Shown here: positions 1 to 8,213 of the stretch, piece after piece
Numbering within the stretch: position 1 is the stretch's first letter
Layout: every line of letters starts with the position of its first letter
Source: Gottschalkia purinilytica
GTDB lineage: Bacteria; Bacillota; Clostridia; Tissierellales; Gottschalkiaceae
NCBI RefSeq assembly: GCF_001190785.1
Contig: NZ_LGSS01000017.1
Span: 1-60,455 of the forward strand
Length of the DNA stretch: 60,455 bases
Direction: 5' to 3'
The notes under the pieces: generated by a model
What the model was told of the DNA's origin: nothing
The model's input: the letters and a program-made list of their open reading frames with translations, nothing else
Databases searched by the model: none
Position numbers and translations under genes: made by a program

Positions 1-12
1 GGAGGTGTTTAA

Positions 13-375
13 TTGGATAAAGAAACTTTATATAAAATAGTACATGGGCAACATAGCGATCCTGTAAAGGCACTTGCAGAGCTTTATTTTAAAGGAGCAA
101 TAACTTTAGAAGATATTTCTATAAGATTAACATTACCTCCAGTGTTAAGATTCGACGCTTGGAGATACATTGCTCAAAATGAAATGATAACAGCACAGGA
201 AGCTGGCGAGTTATGGGGGCTAAGCGAATCTACATTAAGAAAAGTATTTTTCAACATAGAGAATGGAAAAAGCAATAAATTTAAAGAAAATGAGTATAGA
301 AAAAGTGGTAAAGTATGGTTAGTGAAAAGAAGTGCTATGTATAGAGAATATGGAGAACCTAAAGTTAAGGAGTAG
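13..375 (+). CDS. Small helix-turn-helix protein, excisionase-like
   Basis: A 120-residue protein starting at TTG (13) behind GGAGG at 1-5, so the window opens exactly on its ribosome site. The middle (about residues 55-80, ITAQEAGELWGLSESTLRK) reads as a helix-turn-helix; the following basic stretch ending in KSGKVWLVKRSAM resembles the wing of MerR/excisionase-type small DNA-binding proteins. The first 50 residues are helical and unassigned. Its stop lies 6 bases before the next gene, so the two are probably co-transcribed. Such proteins are common on integrative elements and phages. The DNA-binding role is inferred from the motif; the target is unknown. Confidence 0.6.
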   Translation: MDKETLYKIVHGQHSDPVKALAELYFKGAITLEDISIRLTLPPVLRFDAWRYIAQNEMITAQEAGELWGLSESTLRKVFFNIENGKSNKFKENEYRKSGKVWLVKRSAMYREYGEPKVKE

Positions 376-381
376 GATAGA

Positions 382-1563
382 ATGTCAGAAATTAAGTACG
401 ATAATCTATATTTAAAAGAAACTTTGTTAAAAAAAGCAGAAGAATTAGGTAGAACACCTAAAAGAAGAGAAGTTAAACATGGAAGTATAATAGCAGCTAG
501 ATTAGGAAATGGTTCTTGGAATAGAGCCTTAGAGAGTGTAGGGTTACGAGTAATTAATGTAAGAAAAGAGTACACAAAAGAAGAATTAATTAATATTATG
601 CAGGACTGGTATAAAAAACATAAGAAAATTCCAAGTGTAAAAAAATTTGAAAAAGATAATAGTGTGCCAGATCCAACGACGTATATGTCTAAGTTTGAAA
701 TGAAATGGAGTGAAGTTGTAGAGCTTACATTGGGTGTAGAAACACTAAAGGGCAACGAAAGTTATAACTATACAGAAGAACAATTATTGGATATGTTTAA
801 AAAAGAGTACGATCGAATTAAGCCTAAAAGCCAAGAAGAATTTAAAGAGAAAAAAAGTTGCGACACTCCTTCTTTAACTTATTTATTTGACAAATTTAAC
901 ACTACATGGAATGGATTAAAAGAAATGGTTGGACTAGATACAATACTTATAAGAAAAAGTAAAGAACAGTTGCTTAAAGAATTAAAAGAATTAGCTGATA
1001 AATTAGGCAAAACACCATCCATTCCAGATATGGAAAAATACGGATTAAATTATAGTGCATACAAAGAACGTTTTGGAAGTTACAATAAAGCTTTATTAGA
1101 AGCAGGACTAGAGCTAAATAGTACAATAACAAAAGTTAAAGAAAGTAAAGAAGAGTTACTTAAAATGTATATAGATTTTTCTTGCTCGATAGGTAAATCT
1201 CTAGGAGGAGCAAGTGCGAAAGATTTAGATAATAGTGATAAAATTTATAATAGTGATATATTTAGGATTCGTTTTGGGGGAATGACTGGGCTAAAAAAGA
1301 AAGCAGGTTTTATATATGAAGAAGGTCGATGGAAATACTCTAAAAAATTTTTTATTAATATATTAACAAGTATTTATAAAACAGAAGGAAAAGTTAGTAA
1401 TTCTAGATTAAAAGAAATATTACTAAATAAAAAAATACATTTGACCATGGTGTTAACTTATTTTAATACAACTAAGATGAGTGAAGTATGGAAAGAAATT
1501 ATCTCTATTGTAGATACAGAAAAAGCAACTACATCACATAAGCAACATACGGACCAAAATTAA
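382..1563 (+). CDS. Protein of tandem homing-endonuclease-associated repeats
   Basis: This 393-residue protein is built almost wholly of five to six divergent repeats of about 50-60 residues. Each has the pattern Leu-rich helix, G-x-TP or IPS turn, then an aromatic/Trp helix ending in a GL/GV pair: near residues 12-55, 68-120, 133-186, 194-243, 256-308 and a degenerate one at 322-375. The pattern matches the family known as homing endonuclease associated repeat (HNH_repeat), normally found beside HNH or LAGLIDADG nucleases as DNA-contacting modules. I see no nuclease motif (no HNH, GIY-YIG or LAGLIDADG), so it may be a stand-alone DNA-binding protein. It follows the small HTH gene and ends in an intrinsic terminator overlapping its stop codon. 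Confidence 0.6.
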   Translation: MSEIKYDNLYLKETLLKKAEELGRTPKRREVKHGSIIAARLGNGSWNRALESVGLRVINVRKEYTKEELINIMQDWYKKHKKIPSVKKFEKDNSVPDPTTYMSKFEMKWSEVVELTLGVETLKGNESYNYTEEQLLDMFKKEYDRIKPKSQEEFKEKKSCDTPSLTYLFDKFNTTWNGLKEMVGLDTILIRKSKEQLLKELKELADKLGKTPSIPDMEKYGLNYSAYKERFGSYNKALLEAGLELNSTITKVKESKEELLKMYIDFSCSIGKSLGGASAKDLDNSDKIYNSDIFRIRFGGMTGLKKKAGFIYEEGRWKYSKKFFINILTSIYKTEGKVSNSRLKEILLNKKIHLTMVLTYFNTTKMSEVWKEIISIVDTEKATTSHKQHTDQN

Positions 1564-1578
1564 TTTGGTCTTTTTTAT
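1552..1578 (+). terminator. Intrinsic terminator overlapping the repeat-protein stop
   Basis: GACCAAA (1552-1558) pairs with TTTGGTC (1564-1570) and is followed by six T. The stop codon of the upstream gene (1561-1563) lies in the loop. Confidence 0.75.
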
Positions 1579-1678
1579 TTTCTTACACAAAACCGACCTC
1601 ATATTTTGAGTTTTAAGGGCGTTGTTTTTTGCTTTTAATATAATAAGTATACTAAGTAATATCAATTCATAGAGTATC

Positions 1679-1705
1679 AAGGAGCGATTATTCACTCCTT
1701 TTTTA
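1679..1705 (+). terminator. Short terminator-like hairpin
   Basis: AAGGAG (1679-1684) pairs with CTCCTT (1695-1700), followed by a T-rich run. The 230 bases between the repeat protein and the next small gene hold this and no convincing gene. It may end a short transcript or be a relic of a lost gene. Confidence 0.4.
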
Positions 1706-1796
1706 TTATGTAAAATATGGTAAAATAGATGTAAGAATATTGATATATTAGGAAGCTTTTTTATAGAACAACTAAATATAAAGGAGATTTAATTTA

Positions 1797-1994
1797 ATGA
1801 AACAAAATAAGTTATTTCGTTTGATGGAATGGATAGGTTTTATTATTTGTCTTTCTAGCATTTTTGTGGATGTTCGAGAACCTGGTAGTGTTAGTGGAAT
1901 ATTTATTTTTGTAGGTGCAGCAATTACTTTCCTATTCTTTATTTTAAGAAAGATTATAGAAAAAAAAGAGCAGATGTTAACTTGCAAAAATTGA
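1797..1994 (+). CDS. Small two-helix membrane protein, unknown
   Basis: A 65-residue protein with AAGGAG at 1781-1786 and ATG at 1797. Two hydrophobic segments (about residues 11-25 and 33-49) are joined by a short polar loop DVREPGSVSG, and the C-terminus is lysine-rich; a helical-hairpin inner-membrane protein is likely. An antisense frame over the same bases lacks a convincing ribosome site. I do not recognise the family, and no function can be proposed. It is isolated, with hairpins on both sides. Confidence 0.5.
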   Translation: MKQNKLFRLMEWIGFIICLSSIFVDVREPGSVSGIFIFVGAAITFLFFILRKIIEKKEQMLTCKN

Positions 1995-2019
1995 AATAGA
2001 AAATAGAATAAATAAGATA

Positions 2020-2056
2020 AAGCTATTACACTTTTAGTAATAGCTTGTTTTGCTTT
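2020..2056. terminator. Convergent hairpin between small membrane gene and lipoprotein gene
   Basis: AAGCTATTAC (2020-2029) pairs with GTAATAGCTT (2037-2046). T-rich sequence follows on the plus strand (GTTTTGCTTT), and A/T-rich sequence also follows on the minus strand, so it can serve both converging genes. Confidence 0.6.
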
Positions 2057-2080
2057 ATATAAGATTTACTTAATTTTAAA

Positions 2081-2938
2081 TTACTTAATTTCATAGAAAA
2101 AATGTTTTTCGTCTCTAGGGTCAACATAAAGTTCATATTCATTGGTATTTGTAGAAAAAAGTTCAGCTCCTTCTTTAACTCCTTTTAGGTCTCCTTTATA
2201 ACTTACTGCTAACGCTTCTTTTGGGTTTGTCTTTTCATATAATAATATTACTTCTTTTACTTCTCCAGGCATAATTTCAGAATTTAGTTCTTTAAAGTTA
2301 GAAGTAAAGTTATATGATTGTTCTATAAGTTTATTGTTTTGTATTAGATGTACTTTATAAGGATCAAAACGAAAATTTTTATTAGACTTATTGCCTACTT
2401 TAATATAAACTCTAGTTTCATTTTCGGCAAATTCAACTTTATTTACTCCAAAATTGTAACCGTCTTTATTTTCTTCTTTGTCAACGTTTTTAGTTTCTAT
2501 AGAAGGTGCAAAGTCTTTAATGTAATCGTTTGTTTTGTTAAAATCAGTAGCATATATTCCAGTCAGAGAAATGTCACGTCCATAAAGTATTTCTCCATTA
2601 GAAGAACCACTAATCTTTCCTTTTATATAAATGATATCGTCTTTATTTAAGGTAGTTCCATTTTTAGTGGCTACAATAAAATTAGTTAAATCATTATTAT
2701 TAAGTGCATTAAACCCAAATATAGTATCATCACCTTCATGCTTTGGTGTTGTAGAAACCCTTCCATAAAGCTCTATGTCTTGTGTTCTAAATTTATCTGG
2801 ATTTGAGCATATTTCTTCAATTTTTTTTGAAGAAATTATTTCAGAATTACTATTTGAACTTTCTTCATTTGATGAGCTGCATCCTATAATAGAAATACTA
2901 AGAATTATAACTAATAGAAAAGACAATATTTTTTTCAT
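2081..2938 (-). CDS. Putative lipoprotein with OB-fold-like and DUF4352-like domains
   Basis: A 285-residue protein on the minus strand. Residues 1-20 are a lipoprotein signal peptide with lipobox IIGC (Cys20), followed by a Ser/Glu/Asn-rich linker. Residues about 36-130 resemble tRNA_anti-like OB folds found in small secreted proteins (pattern IELYGRV...IYIKGKI...I.L.GI). Residues about 160-265 look like the Ig-like DUF4352 domain (YNFGVNKVEF...YIKVGNKSNK...MPGEVKEVILLYE). It would be anchored on the outer face of the membrane; the ligand is unknown. It lies 18 bases after the small membrane gene that precedes it on this strand, so the two are probably one operon. Both sit in the accessory-looking left arm. 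Confidence 0.6.
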   Translation of the reverse strand: MKKILSFLLVIILSISIIGCSSSNEESSNSNSEIISSKKIEEICSNPDKFRTQDIELYGRVSTTPKHEGDDTIFGFNALNNNDLTNFIVATKNGTTLNKDDIIYIKGKISGSSNGEILYGRDISLTGIYATDFNKTNDYIKDFAPSIETKNVDKEENKDGYNFGVNKVEFAENETRVYIKVGNKSNKNFRFDPYKVHLIQNNKLIEQSYNFTSNFKELNSEIMPGEVKEVILLYEKTNPKEALAVSYKGDLKGVKEGAELFSTNTNEYELYVDPRDEKHFFYEIK

Positions 2939-2956
2939 TGTTATTCCCCCTTTTGC

Positions 2957-3145
2957 CTATAAAATAATAAAACTAAAAATAATTAATAATGTAATTAATA
3001 TTAAGAAGGTAGCACATCCCATTGCACTTCCTGCTTTTCTTTGTCTACCAGACTTCGTTGTTGGTATACCTGTTTTTCTAGAAAAGTTCTGTTTTGCCTT
3101 TGTAATTCCAGTAGCCCTTTTCCAAGAAAAACCACCCTTACCCAT
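2957..3145 (-). CDS. Small basic single-pass membrane protein, unknown
   Basis: 62 residues, minus strand, with AAGGAGG in good position before ATG (3145). The N-terminal 40 residues are strongly basic and Gly/Ser/Thr-rich (SWKRATGITKAKQNFSRKTG, then IPTTKSGRQRK). The last 20 are a hydrophobic helix, so it is a tail-anchored-like protein with a nucleic-acid-like cytoplasmic tail. Small proteins with a GIPTTKSGRQRK-type segment occur in Firmicutes, but I know no function for them. It is probably the first gene of an operon with the lipoprotein. Confidence 0.55.
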   Translation of the reverse strand: MGKGGFSWKRATGITKAKQNFSRKTGIPTTKSGRQRKAGSAMGCATFLILITLLIIFSFIIL

Positions 3146-3159
3146 ATTAATACCTCCTT

Positions 3160-3487
3160 GAATGTTTTCTAATTCTTAAAAGGATTATATCAATATATGC
3201 ATAAAAAGGTTGTCGAAGAAAGTAGAACTCATTTCACTTAATATCGAATTCAAAGCAATAATCGCCTAGCTATTTTTGCCAAAACATGTTAAATTAAATT
3301 TATAAGAAGAGTATTTTAATAAAATAATACCATCAATAGCTGATGACATTATTCATTTGACGTCAAAAAAACGTCAAAAATTTAATTCGTTTTTTATCAC
3401 TTTCAATGTTACATGATTTCTAATAGGATGTCTACAAGCGTTGATTTTAGTTATATATTGAGATTTATTCATTATAATTCGCAGTAA
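3160..3487. other. Gene-free junction with ACGTCAAAAA direct repeats
   Basis: About 330 bases between the minus-strand small gene and the truncated pilD; I see no gene. ACGTCAAAAA occurs twice in near tandem (3360-3369 and 3371-3380), the kind of short direct repeat seen at integrase arm sites. This is where the accessory segment meets the pilus operon, so it may hold an element boundary. No integrase gene is in the window. Confidence 0.35.
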
Positions 3488-3820
3488 GGAATATTTTATA
3501 GACAAATAATAAAAGAAATATCAGGAACTTTAGTGGGAACAGGTATATTTTTAGCCATAGCTATAATAAGTAGAGGAGCTATAGGAGGAGGAGATATAAA
3601 GCTAATAGGAGTACTAGGACTTTACTTTAGTTGGGAAAAAATAATAGTAATTACAATACTATCATTTATAGTAGGAGGAATTTGTTCTATTGTATTGTTA
3701 ATATTCAAAATTAAAGAAGTTAAAGATTTTATACCATTTGGACCTTTTATTTCACTAGCTACATTAATAACTGTTTTTTATGGGGAAGATATTATTTGCG
3801 TCTATATGAATTTAATATGA
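3488..3820 (+). pseudogene. pilD: Prepilin peptidase, C-terminal fragment (pilD remnant)
   Basis: The open frame from 3488 encodes the C-terminal part of an A24 prepilin peptidase: segments LVGTGIFLAIAIISRGA, then the second catalytic motif GGGDIK (Asp at about 3595), then two more membrane helices. Full enzymes have 220-260 residues and two catalytic aspartates. Here the N-terminal part, with the zinc-binding region and first Asp, is absent, and a stop precedes the frame at 3485-3487. GTG at 3533 would give a 95-residue product, but no proper ribosome site is visible. I read it as a gene broken by insertion or deletion at the left; the other half may lie outside the window. It is followed after 27 bases by pilM. 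Confidence 0.75.
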
Positions 3821-3847
3821 TGATATAAGTTTATAGGGGGAATTTAA

Positions 3848-4789
3848 TTGCACAAAAAGGCCATTTCTTTAGATATAGGAAATGAACTAACAAATTTTGT
3901 ACTCGGTCGATTTAGAAAGGATAACACAGTATATATAGATAAAGCATTTAGCGTAGAAACACCTAAAGATAGCTATAATGATGGTATCATACTTGATTTT
4001 GAAGTTATGGAAACTTTTCTAAAAAATATCTTAATTAAAAATGATATAAAAGAAAAGAGAATTATTTTTACTATAAAAAGTAGTTCAATAATAACTAAAG
4101 AAATAGAATTACCAAAAGTACATGACAAATATTTAAAAGATGCTGTAGAATTTGAATTTCAACGAATATTTCCTATAAATTTAGATAAATATGTTTTGCA
4201 ATTTAGAAAAATAGAAGATATATTTTCTAGAAACAAGAATAGAATAAAAATTTATGTGGCAGCTCTTTCGAAAGATATAATAGACCAATATTTAAGCATA
4301 TCAAAAGCATTGAATCTTATACCAATTTCTTTAGATATTACATTAAATTCAAGTAGAAAAATATTTGAACATTTATTTAATATAAATGATAAAAATATAG
4401 GTACTAATTGTACATTTCTTACTTTGGAGTTAGGATACAATATAACTAACATAAGTATTATTTCTAAGGGATTATGCAGTATAAGCAGAGGTATTCCTAT
4501 AGGATTTAGAGATATAGATGATAAACTAGACATAAATAAAGCCATTTTTATAGAAACATGGTTGAATAAAATTAATAGTGTTATTAGCTTTTATAATAAA
4601 AATACTAATGAATTCATAGATAAGTTATATGTTTATGGAAAATATTCAAATGAAATACGTATTTTGAATTATCTAAGAAGAAATTTTCATTTCGAAATAG
4701 AGTCAATAGAATCAATAGGAAATGTTATATATGAAAATTTAGATTTAAATAATTATATAAATGCTATCGGAGCTTTTATTAGGAGGTGA
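3848..4789 (+). CDS. pilM: Type IV pilus assembly protein PilM
   Basis: A 313-residue actin-like ATPase of the pilus alignment complex. The phosphate-1 motif is near the N-terminus (AISLDIGNELTNFVLGRF), the phosphate-2-like segment is in the middle (LTLELGYNITNISIISKG), and the protein ends in the usual alanine/arginine helix (NAIGAFIRR). It starts at TTG behind AGGGGGAA. PilM sits on the cytoplasmic side and binds the N-terminus of PilN. The following gene starts 13 bases after its stop, with its ribosome site inside the pilM end. Sequence divergence is typical for clostridial PilM. Confidence 0.85.
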   Translation: MHKKAISLDIGNELTNFVLGRFRKDNTVYIDKAFSVETPKDSYNDGIILDFEVMETFLKNILIKNDIKEKRIIFTIKSSSIITKEIELPKVHDKYLKDAVEFEFQRIFPINLDKYVLQFRKIEDIFSRNKNRIKIYVAALSKDIIDQYLSISKALNLIPISLDITLNSSRKIFEHLFNINDKNIGTNCTFLTLELGYNITNISIISKGLCSISRGIPIGFRDIDDKLDINKAIFIETWLNKINSVISFYNKNTNEFIDKLYVYGKYSNEIRILNYLRRNFHFEIESIESIGNVIYENLDLNNYINAIGAFIRR

Positions 4790-4802
4790 TATTGAAATAG
4801 CT

Positions 4803-5348
4803 ATGTATGACATAAATTTCTTTACACCATATTTAAAAGAAAGTAAGTTAAAGAAAAATAAACTTTTTATAAAGGTAACTATTATTACACTAACAGTATT
4901 GATATTTATACTTTTTAATATATTTAGTAATTTATATATAGAAAACTTAAAAATGAGTATAACAAAATTAAAAGAACTTGACAGAAATCTAGAAGATAAT
5001 AGTTTAAAGAGATTAAAGAAAGATATTAAAAACTTAGAAAATTACTATGATCTAATGATAAGTGTGAATAATACATTGTGTTTTGATGATTACATAAATA
5101 ACTATATTATAGAAAAAATATTTTTATGTTTTTCTGAACAAGTAAATGTAGAAAAAATTCATATTTCAAATAAAGAAGTTACTATTGAAGGTAGACTGAA
5201 AGATATAATTATTTCAGAAAATTTATTAAAGAATTTAAGAGATATAAATATATTTCAAGATTTAAATATATCCAATATAGAAAAGTATGATAATGAGTAT
5301 TACTTTGTTATAGAGGGAGAAATGAAAAGTGTTAAAGAACCTTACTAA
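4803..5348 (+). CDS. pilN: Type IV pilus assembly protein PilN-like
   Basis: 181 residues: a short cytoplasmic head with the INFFTPYL motif typical of PilN (where PilM docks), a single membrane helix at about residues 22-42, then a coiled-coil and an alpha/beta periplasm-side domain (external in Gram-positives). AGGAGG at 4781-4786 overlaps the pilM stop. ATG at 4803 is rather far (16 bases) from it, and an in-frame ATT at 4791 is closer, so the exact start is uncertain. It forms the inner platform with PilM and PilO. Confidence 0.75.
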   Translation: MYDINFFTPYLKESKLKKNKLFIKVTIITLTVLIFILFNIFSNLYIENLKMSITKLKELDRNLEDNSLKRLKKDIKNLENYYDLMISVNNTLCFDDYINNYIIEKIFLCFSEQVNVEKIHISNKEVTIEGRLKDIIISENLLKNLRDINIFQDLNISNIEKYDNEYYFVIEGEMKSVKEPY

Positions 5349-5937
5349 AAGAGAGAAGAAATTATTGAAGATACTTTTTACACTGATAATTGTTTTTATA
5401 ATTTTTAAGACTGTAACAGAACCTAGAATTGTCGAAATAAAAAAACTGAAATTAGAAGAAGAATCTTACACTAGAAAAGTTGAAATAAAAAAGCATGAAA
5501 ATACTTTAAAAGAAAAATATAAAAGAGATTTTGAATTACTAAGTGAAAAAAGTAAAAAGTTATCTGATAAATTTTATAAAGATATTACACAAGAAAATAT
5601 AGTATATATTTTGAACTCTATTATCAAAGAATTAGATTTTAATGTAACAAGTATAAGCTTCGAAGAAAATAAATATGAAGGTGAACTTCAAGAAAAAAGT
5701 GAAAATTTTGAAGTAGGAAAAAACATAAATTTTTTAGATGTGTTAATAAGTTATGAAAGTGATTATTATCAAATTATGGAATTTATAAAAAAGGTTGAAA
5801 AAATAGATAAAAAAATATTAATATCTTCGGTAGAAATGATCATAGATAACTTAGGTATAAAAGGCAATATTAACTTGAGATTTTATGAATCTAGATATGT
5901 TCAAAAACAGCTTAAGAGGGAGAATTATGAAAGCTAA
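5329..5937 (+). CDS. pilO: Type IV pilus assembly protein PilO-like
   Basis: 202 residues with a basic N-terminus, a membrane helix at about residues 15-32, a long coiled coil (about 40-85) and a C-terminal ferredoxin-like domain, the classic PilO layout. It starts at GTG (5329), overlapping the pilN stop by 20 bases, which indicates translational coupling. PilO pairs with PilN in the alignment complex. The assignment rests mainly on architecture and position, as PilO sequences diverge strongly. Confidence 0.7.
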   Translation: MLKNLTKREKKLLKILFTLIIVFIIFKTVTEPRIVEIKKLKLEEESYTRKVEIKKHENTLKEKYKRDFELLSEKSKKLSDKFYKDITQENIVYILNSIIKELDFNVTSISFEENKYEGELQEKSENFEVGKNINFLDVLISYESDYYQIMEFIKKVEKIDKKILISSVEMIIDNLGIKGNINLRFYESRYVQKQLKRENYES

Positions 5938-6322
5938 AATAAATAATAAGGGAACAACAATGATAGAGGTTGTAGTTTCAATAACTATTTTAAGTTTGTT
6001 AACTTTACCTATAATCACCTTATTTTATGAATCTGTAAAAATGAATAAAAAGTCTCAAGAACAAATGACTGCTACAATACTTGCAGAGAATTTTATAGAA
6101 GATATCAAAACATCGGAAAATTTAAATATTGGACAAGTTACTAAATATGAGAATGGGTTTAATATAAATATAAAAATAGAAGAAATTGAGAAAGAATTAG
6201 AAGAACAGAATAAAAAAGATAATATTTGTATTTTAAATGAATCGTTATTTAAAATTACTGTAGAAATAGTGAAAGAAAATACACTACTAGAAAAAATAGT
6301 TAGTTATAAACTAATTATATAA
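5927..6322 (+). CDS. Minor prepilin, PilV-like
   Basis: 131 residues starting at ATG 5927 behind GAGGGAGA. The class III signal is short (MKAKINNKG), with predicted cleavage after the Gly, then TTMIEVVVS with Glu at position +5, followed by a hydrophobic helix. This is a type IV pseudopilin. The remainder is a small polar domain without recognisable motif. It overlaps pilO by 11 bases. Minor pilins of this sort prime pilus assembly. It would need a prepilin peptidase, but the local pilD is broken. Confidence 0.75.
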   Translation: MKAKINNKGTTMIEVVVSITILSLLTLPIITLFYESVKMNKKSQEQMTATILAENFIEDIKTSENLNIGQVTKYENGFNINIKIEEIEKELEEQNKKDNICILNESLFKITVEIVKENTLLEKIVSYKLII

Positions 6323-6337
6323 ATAGGATGTGTGTTT

Positions 6338-6937
6338 ATGATTAAAAAAAATGAAGGATCTGTATTAGTTATTGTTCTTATATCCACTTCATTAATAGTA
6401 CTTATGGGAATAGTTAGTTTTTCTATGTCATCTAATAACTTGATTATGAGAATGATGGATAGCAAGCTTAGGAAAGGATATTATATAACTGATGGTGTAA
6501 GTGAAGAAGGATACTTAAATGTATGCAAAATAGTAAATCAAGGACTTACCTATAGCTATAATAAAGTGATAGAAGAATCTTTAAATCAACAATATATTGA
6601 AGACAAAGAAAAAATTGATGAAAACAAGCTATTTATAGAAACATTTAAAAAATATATTAAAACCAGGAAAGTAATTGGAAAATATATGATTGAATGGTAT
6701 GTAGAAAATAAAAATAATTATAGAACAATAGAAGAGGAAAATATTGAGATATATGCTAATTTAGAAGAAGAAACCAATATTTTTTTATTAGATTTAAGCT
6801 TTTTATATAACAAAGATAACCTTACTAAAAGAATAAAAGTAACTTATGAAATAAGACTACCATGCTTTGAAGACTTAAATAAAAATATAGACATAAAAGA
6901 TATAGTAAAAATAATAGATTGGAAAAATCTTTATTAG
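6338..6937 (+). CDS. Minor pilin-like protein, PilX-like
   Basis: 200 residues starting at ATG 6338, nine bases after AGGA (an alternative GTG lies two codons upstream). The N-terminus MIKKNEGSVLVIVLISTSL resembles PilX proteins: a KNEG-SVLV start without the +5 Glu, then a membrane helix ending near residue 32. After it come GYYITDGVSEEGY, where PilX-like proteins typically have an A..A-E-G-Y pattern, and a long charged domain. It lies between the PilV- and PilW-like genes, as in other pilus operons. Confidence 0.65.
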   Translation: MIKKNEGSVLVIVLISTSLIVLMGIVSFSMSSNNLIMRMMDSKLRKGYYITDGVSEEGYLNVCKIVNQGLTYSYNKVIEESLNQQYIEDKEKIDENKLFIETFKKYIKTRKVIGKYMIEWYVENKNNYRTIEEENIEIYANLEEETNIFLLDLSFLYNKDNLTKRIKVTYEIRLPCFEDLNKNIDIKDIVKIIDWKNLY

Positions 6938-6958
6938 CTTATAAGGAGAAATAAATCT

Positions 6959-7501
6959 ATGAATAATAAAGGAGTTACTTTAATAGAATTATTAGTTTCT
7001 ATGAGTATAGGTAGTATACTAATTATAATAACTTTGTCATTAGTAATAAGCGGATTAAAGTTATCGGAAAGGATTAACGATGATATAGAAGTACAGCAAC
7101 ATGGCGTATTTAGTACGACATATATGCTAAAAAAAATAACGCATGCCCAAAATGTATATTCATTAAAAGGCAGAAATGGGATAAGAGATATTGATAGCAA
7201 AGAGCAAGTAGAGCTAGGGACAATTGTACTAAAAACTAATGAATCAGATTTTTCTGGATATACATTTAATATAAAATCTAATCCTTATACCAAAAACTAT
7301 AGTCTAAAATATGGAGAAAGCTTATATGAAATGGGAAGTATAGAAATTGGAAACTTTATAGAAAGCATAAAAGTAAATTCATTACCATACTACTCAAGTT
7401 ATTCAAATGCTAAGGGATTAGAATTTATTTTTAAAATAAAAAAAGATAATGCAAGTGTTATATTAAGAAAAAAAGCTTACTTTAAAAATTTTAAAAAATA
7501 G
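6959..7501 (+). CDS. Minor prepilin, PilW-like
   Basis: 180 residues. Prepilin signal MNNKG, then VTLIELLVSMSIGSILI, with Glu at +5 after the cleavage Gly. ATG 6959 follows AAGGAGA. PilW/PilJ-like proteins have this start and a 150-residue beta-rich body. It stands in series with the other minor pilins and is probably translated from the same transcript. Confidence 0.75.
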   Translation: MNNKGVTLIELLVSMSIGSILIIITLSLVISGLKLSERINDDIEVQQHGVFSTTYMLKKITHAQNVYSLKGRNGIRDIDSKEQVELGTIVLKTNESDFSGYTFNIKSNPYTKNYSLKYGESLYEMGSIEIGNFIESIKVNSLPYYSSYSNAKGLEFIFKIKKDNASVILRKKAYFKNFKK

Positions 7502-7538
7502 AATTATATTTTAAATTATAAAAAAGGGAGCTTAATGC

Positions 7539-8009
7539 ATGAATAAAGATTATGATAATAAAGGATTAAGTCTTATTGAACTATTAATAACATTATCTAT
7601 ATTTTGTATTATAGTATTGCTTGCATTACCTAAGTTTTTTACAAATGATTATGAATTAGTACAAAAAACAAGATTACTAGGTAATGATATAAGAATGGCT
7701 AGATACTTAGGGATGAGTAAAAGTGCAGGAATGTACGAAGTCTATTTTGGAAAGGATTCTTATAAATTTTCTTACGGAATTAAAATCATAAAAGAAGTGA
7801 ATTTTGGCAAAAATTTTGAAATGCTATCCAGTTTTACAAAAAGTAGAGTAAATTTCAATCGAAATGGACATCCTAATGGTGGAGGAACAGTAACTATTTA
7901 CGATAAACGTACAGGTAAGTTTTGTGATATAACTATAATTCCAGGTACAGGGAGAATCTTAATAAAAGATAAAATTTATGAAAATGAGAAGTTAAAAATA
8001 AACAGATGA
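7539..8009 (+). CDS. Pseudopilin of the GspH/FimT family
   Basis: 156 residues. Signal MNKDYDNKG followed by LSLIELLITLSIFCIIVLLA, with Glu at +5. Then comes the GspH/FimT pattern: a helix with R..I..AR....S, a beta domain and a C-terminal strand TIIPGTGRILI. ATG 7539 has AAGGGAG upstream; an ATG four bases earlier is out of frame. It is the last gene of the pilus operon. No clear terminator follows it in the 200 bases before efp. Confidence 0.75.
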   Translation: MNKDYDNKGLSLIELLITLSIFCIIVLLALPKFFTNDYELVQKTRLLGNDIRMARYLGMSKSAGMYEVYFGKDSYKFSYGIKIIKEVNFGKNFEMLSSFTKSRVNFNRNGHPNGGGTVTIYDKRTGKFCDITIIPGTGRILIKDKIYENEKLKINR

Positions 8010-8213
8010 TTATTTAATAAGACTTTTAATAATACTAAAGTAGTAAACTTATTTTTCTCTATTCAAATAAATGAAATTATGATATTATATTATGGGAATT
8101 CTAACAATTTAAACAATGCATTACCAAATAATAACTGAACATTTATACATAAGATCTAAAATTCTTAAAAATTCATGATCTATATATAACAACAAATAAC
8201 AGGAGGTTTAAAT

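Noticed and set aside
174-755. 193-residue open frame on the minus strand
   Set aside because: It is antisense to the HTH and repeat-protein genes, has no ribosome site, and its Ser/Leu/Phe-rich product is what AT-rich coding sequence gives in reverse.
2775-3161. 128-residue plus-strand frame opposite the lipoprotein and small membrane gene
   Set aside because: The minus-strand genes have good ribosome sites and a lipobox; this frame has neither.
3211-3217. TGTCGAA, a 0A-box match
   Set aside because: A seven-base match is expected by chance several times in 60 kb; there is no sporulation gene nearby, unlike the copy at 28092.
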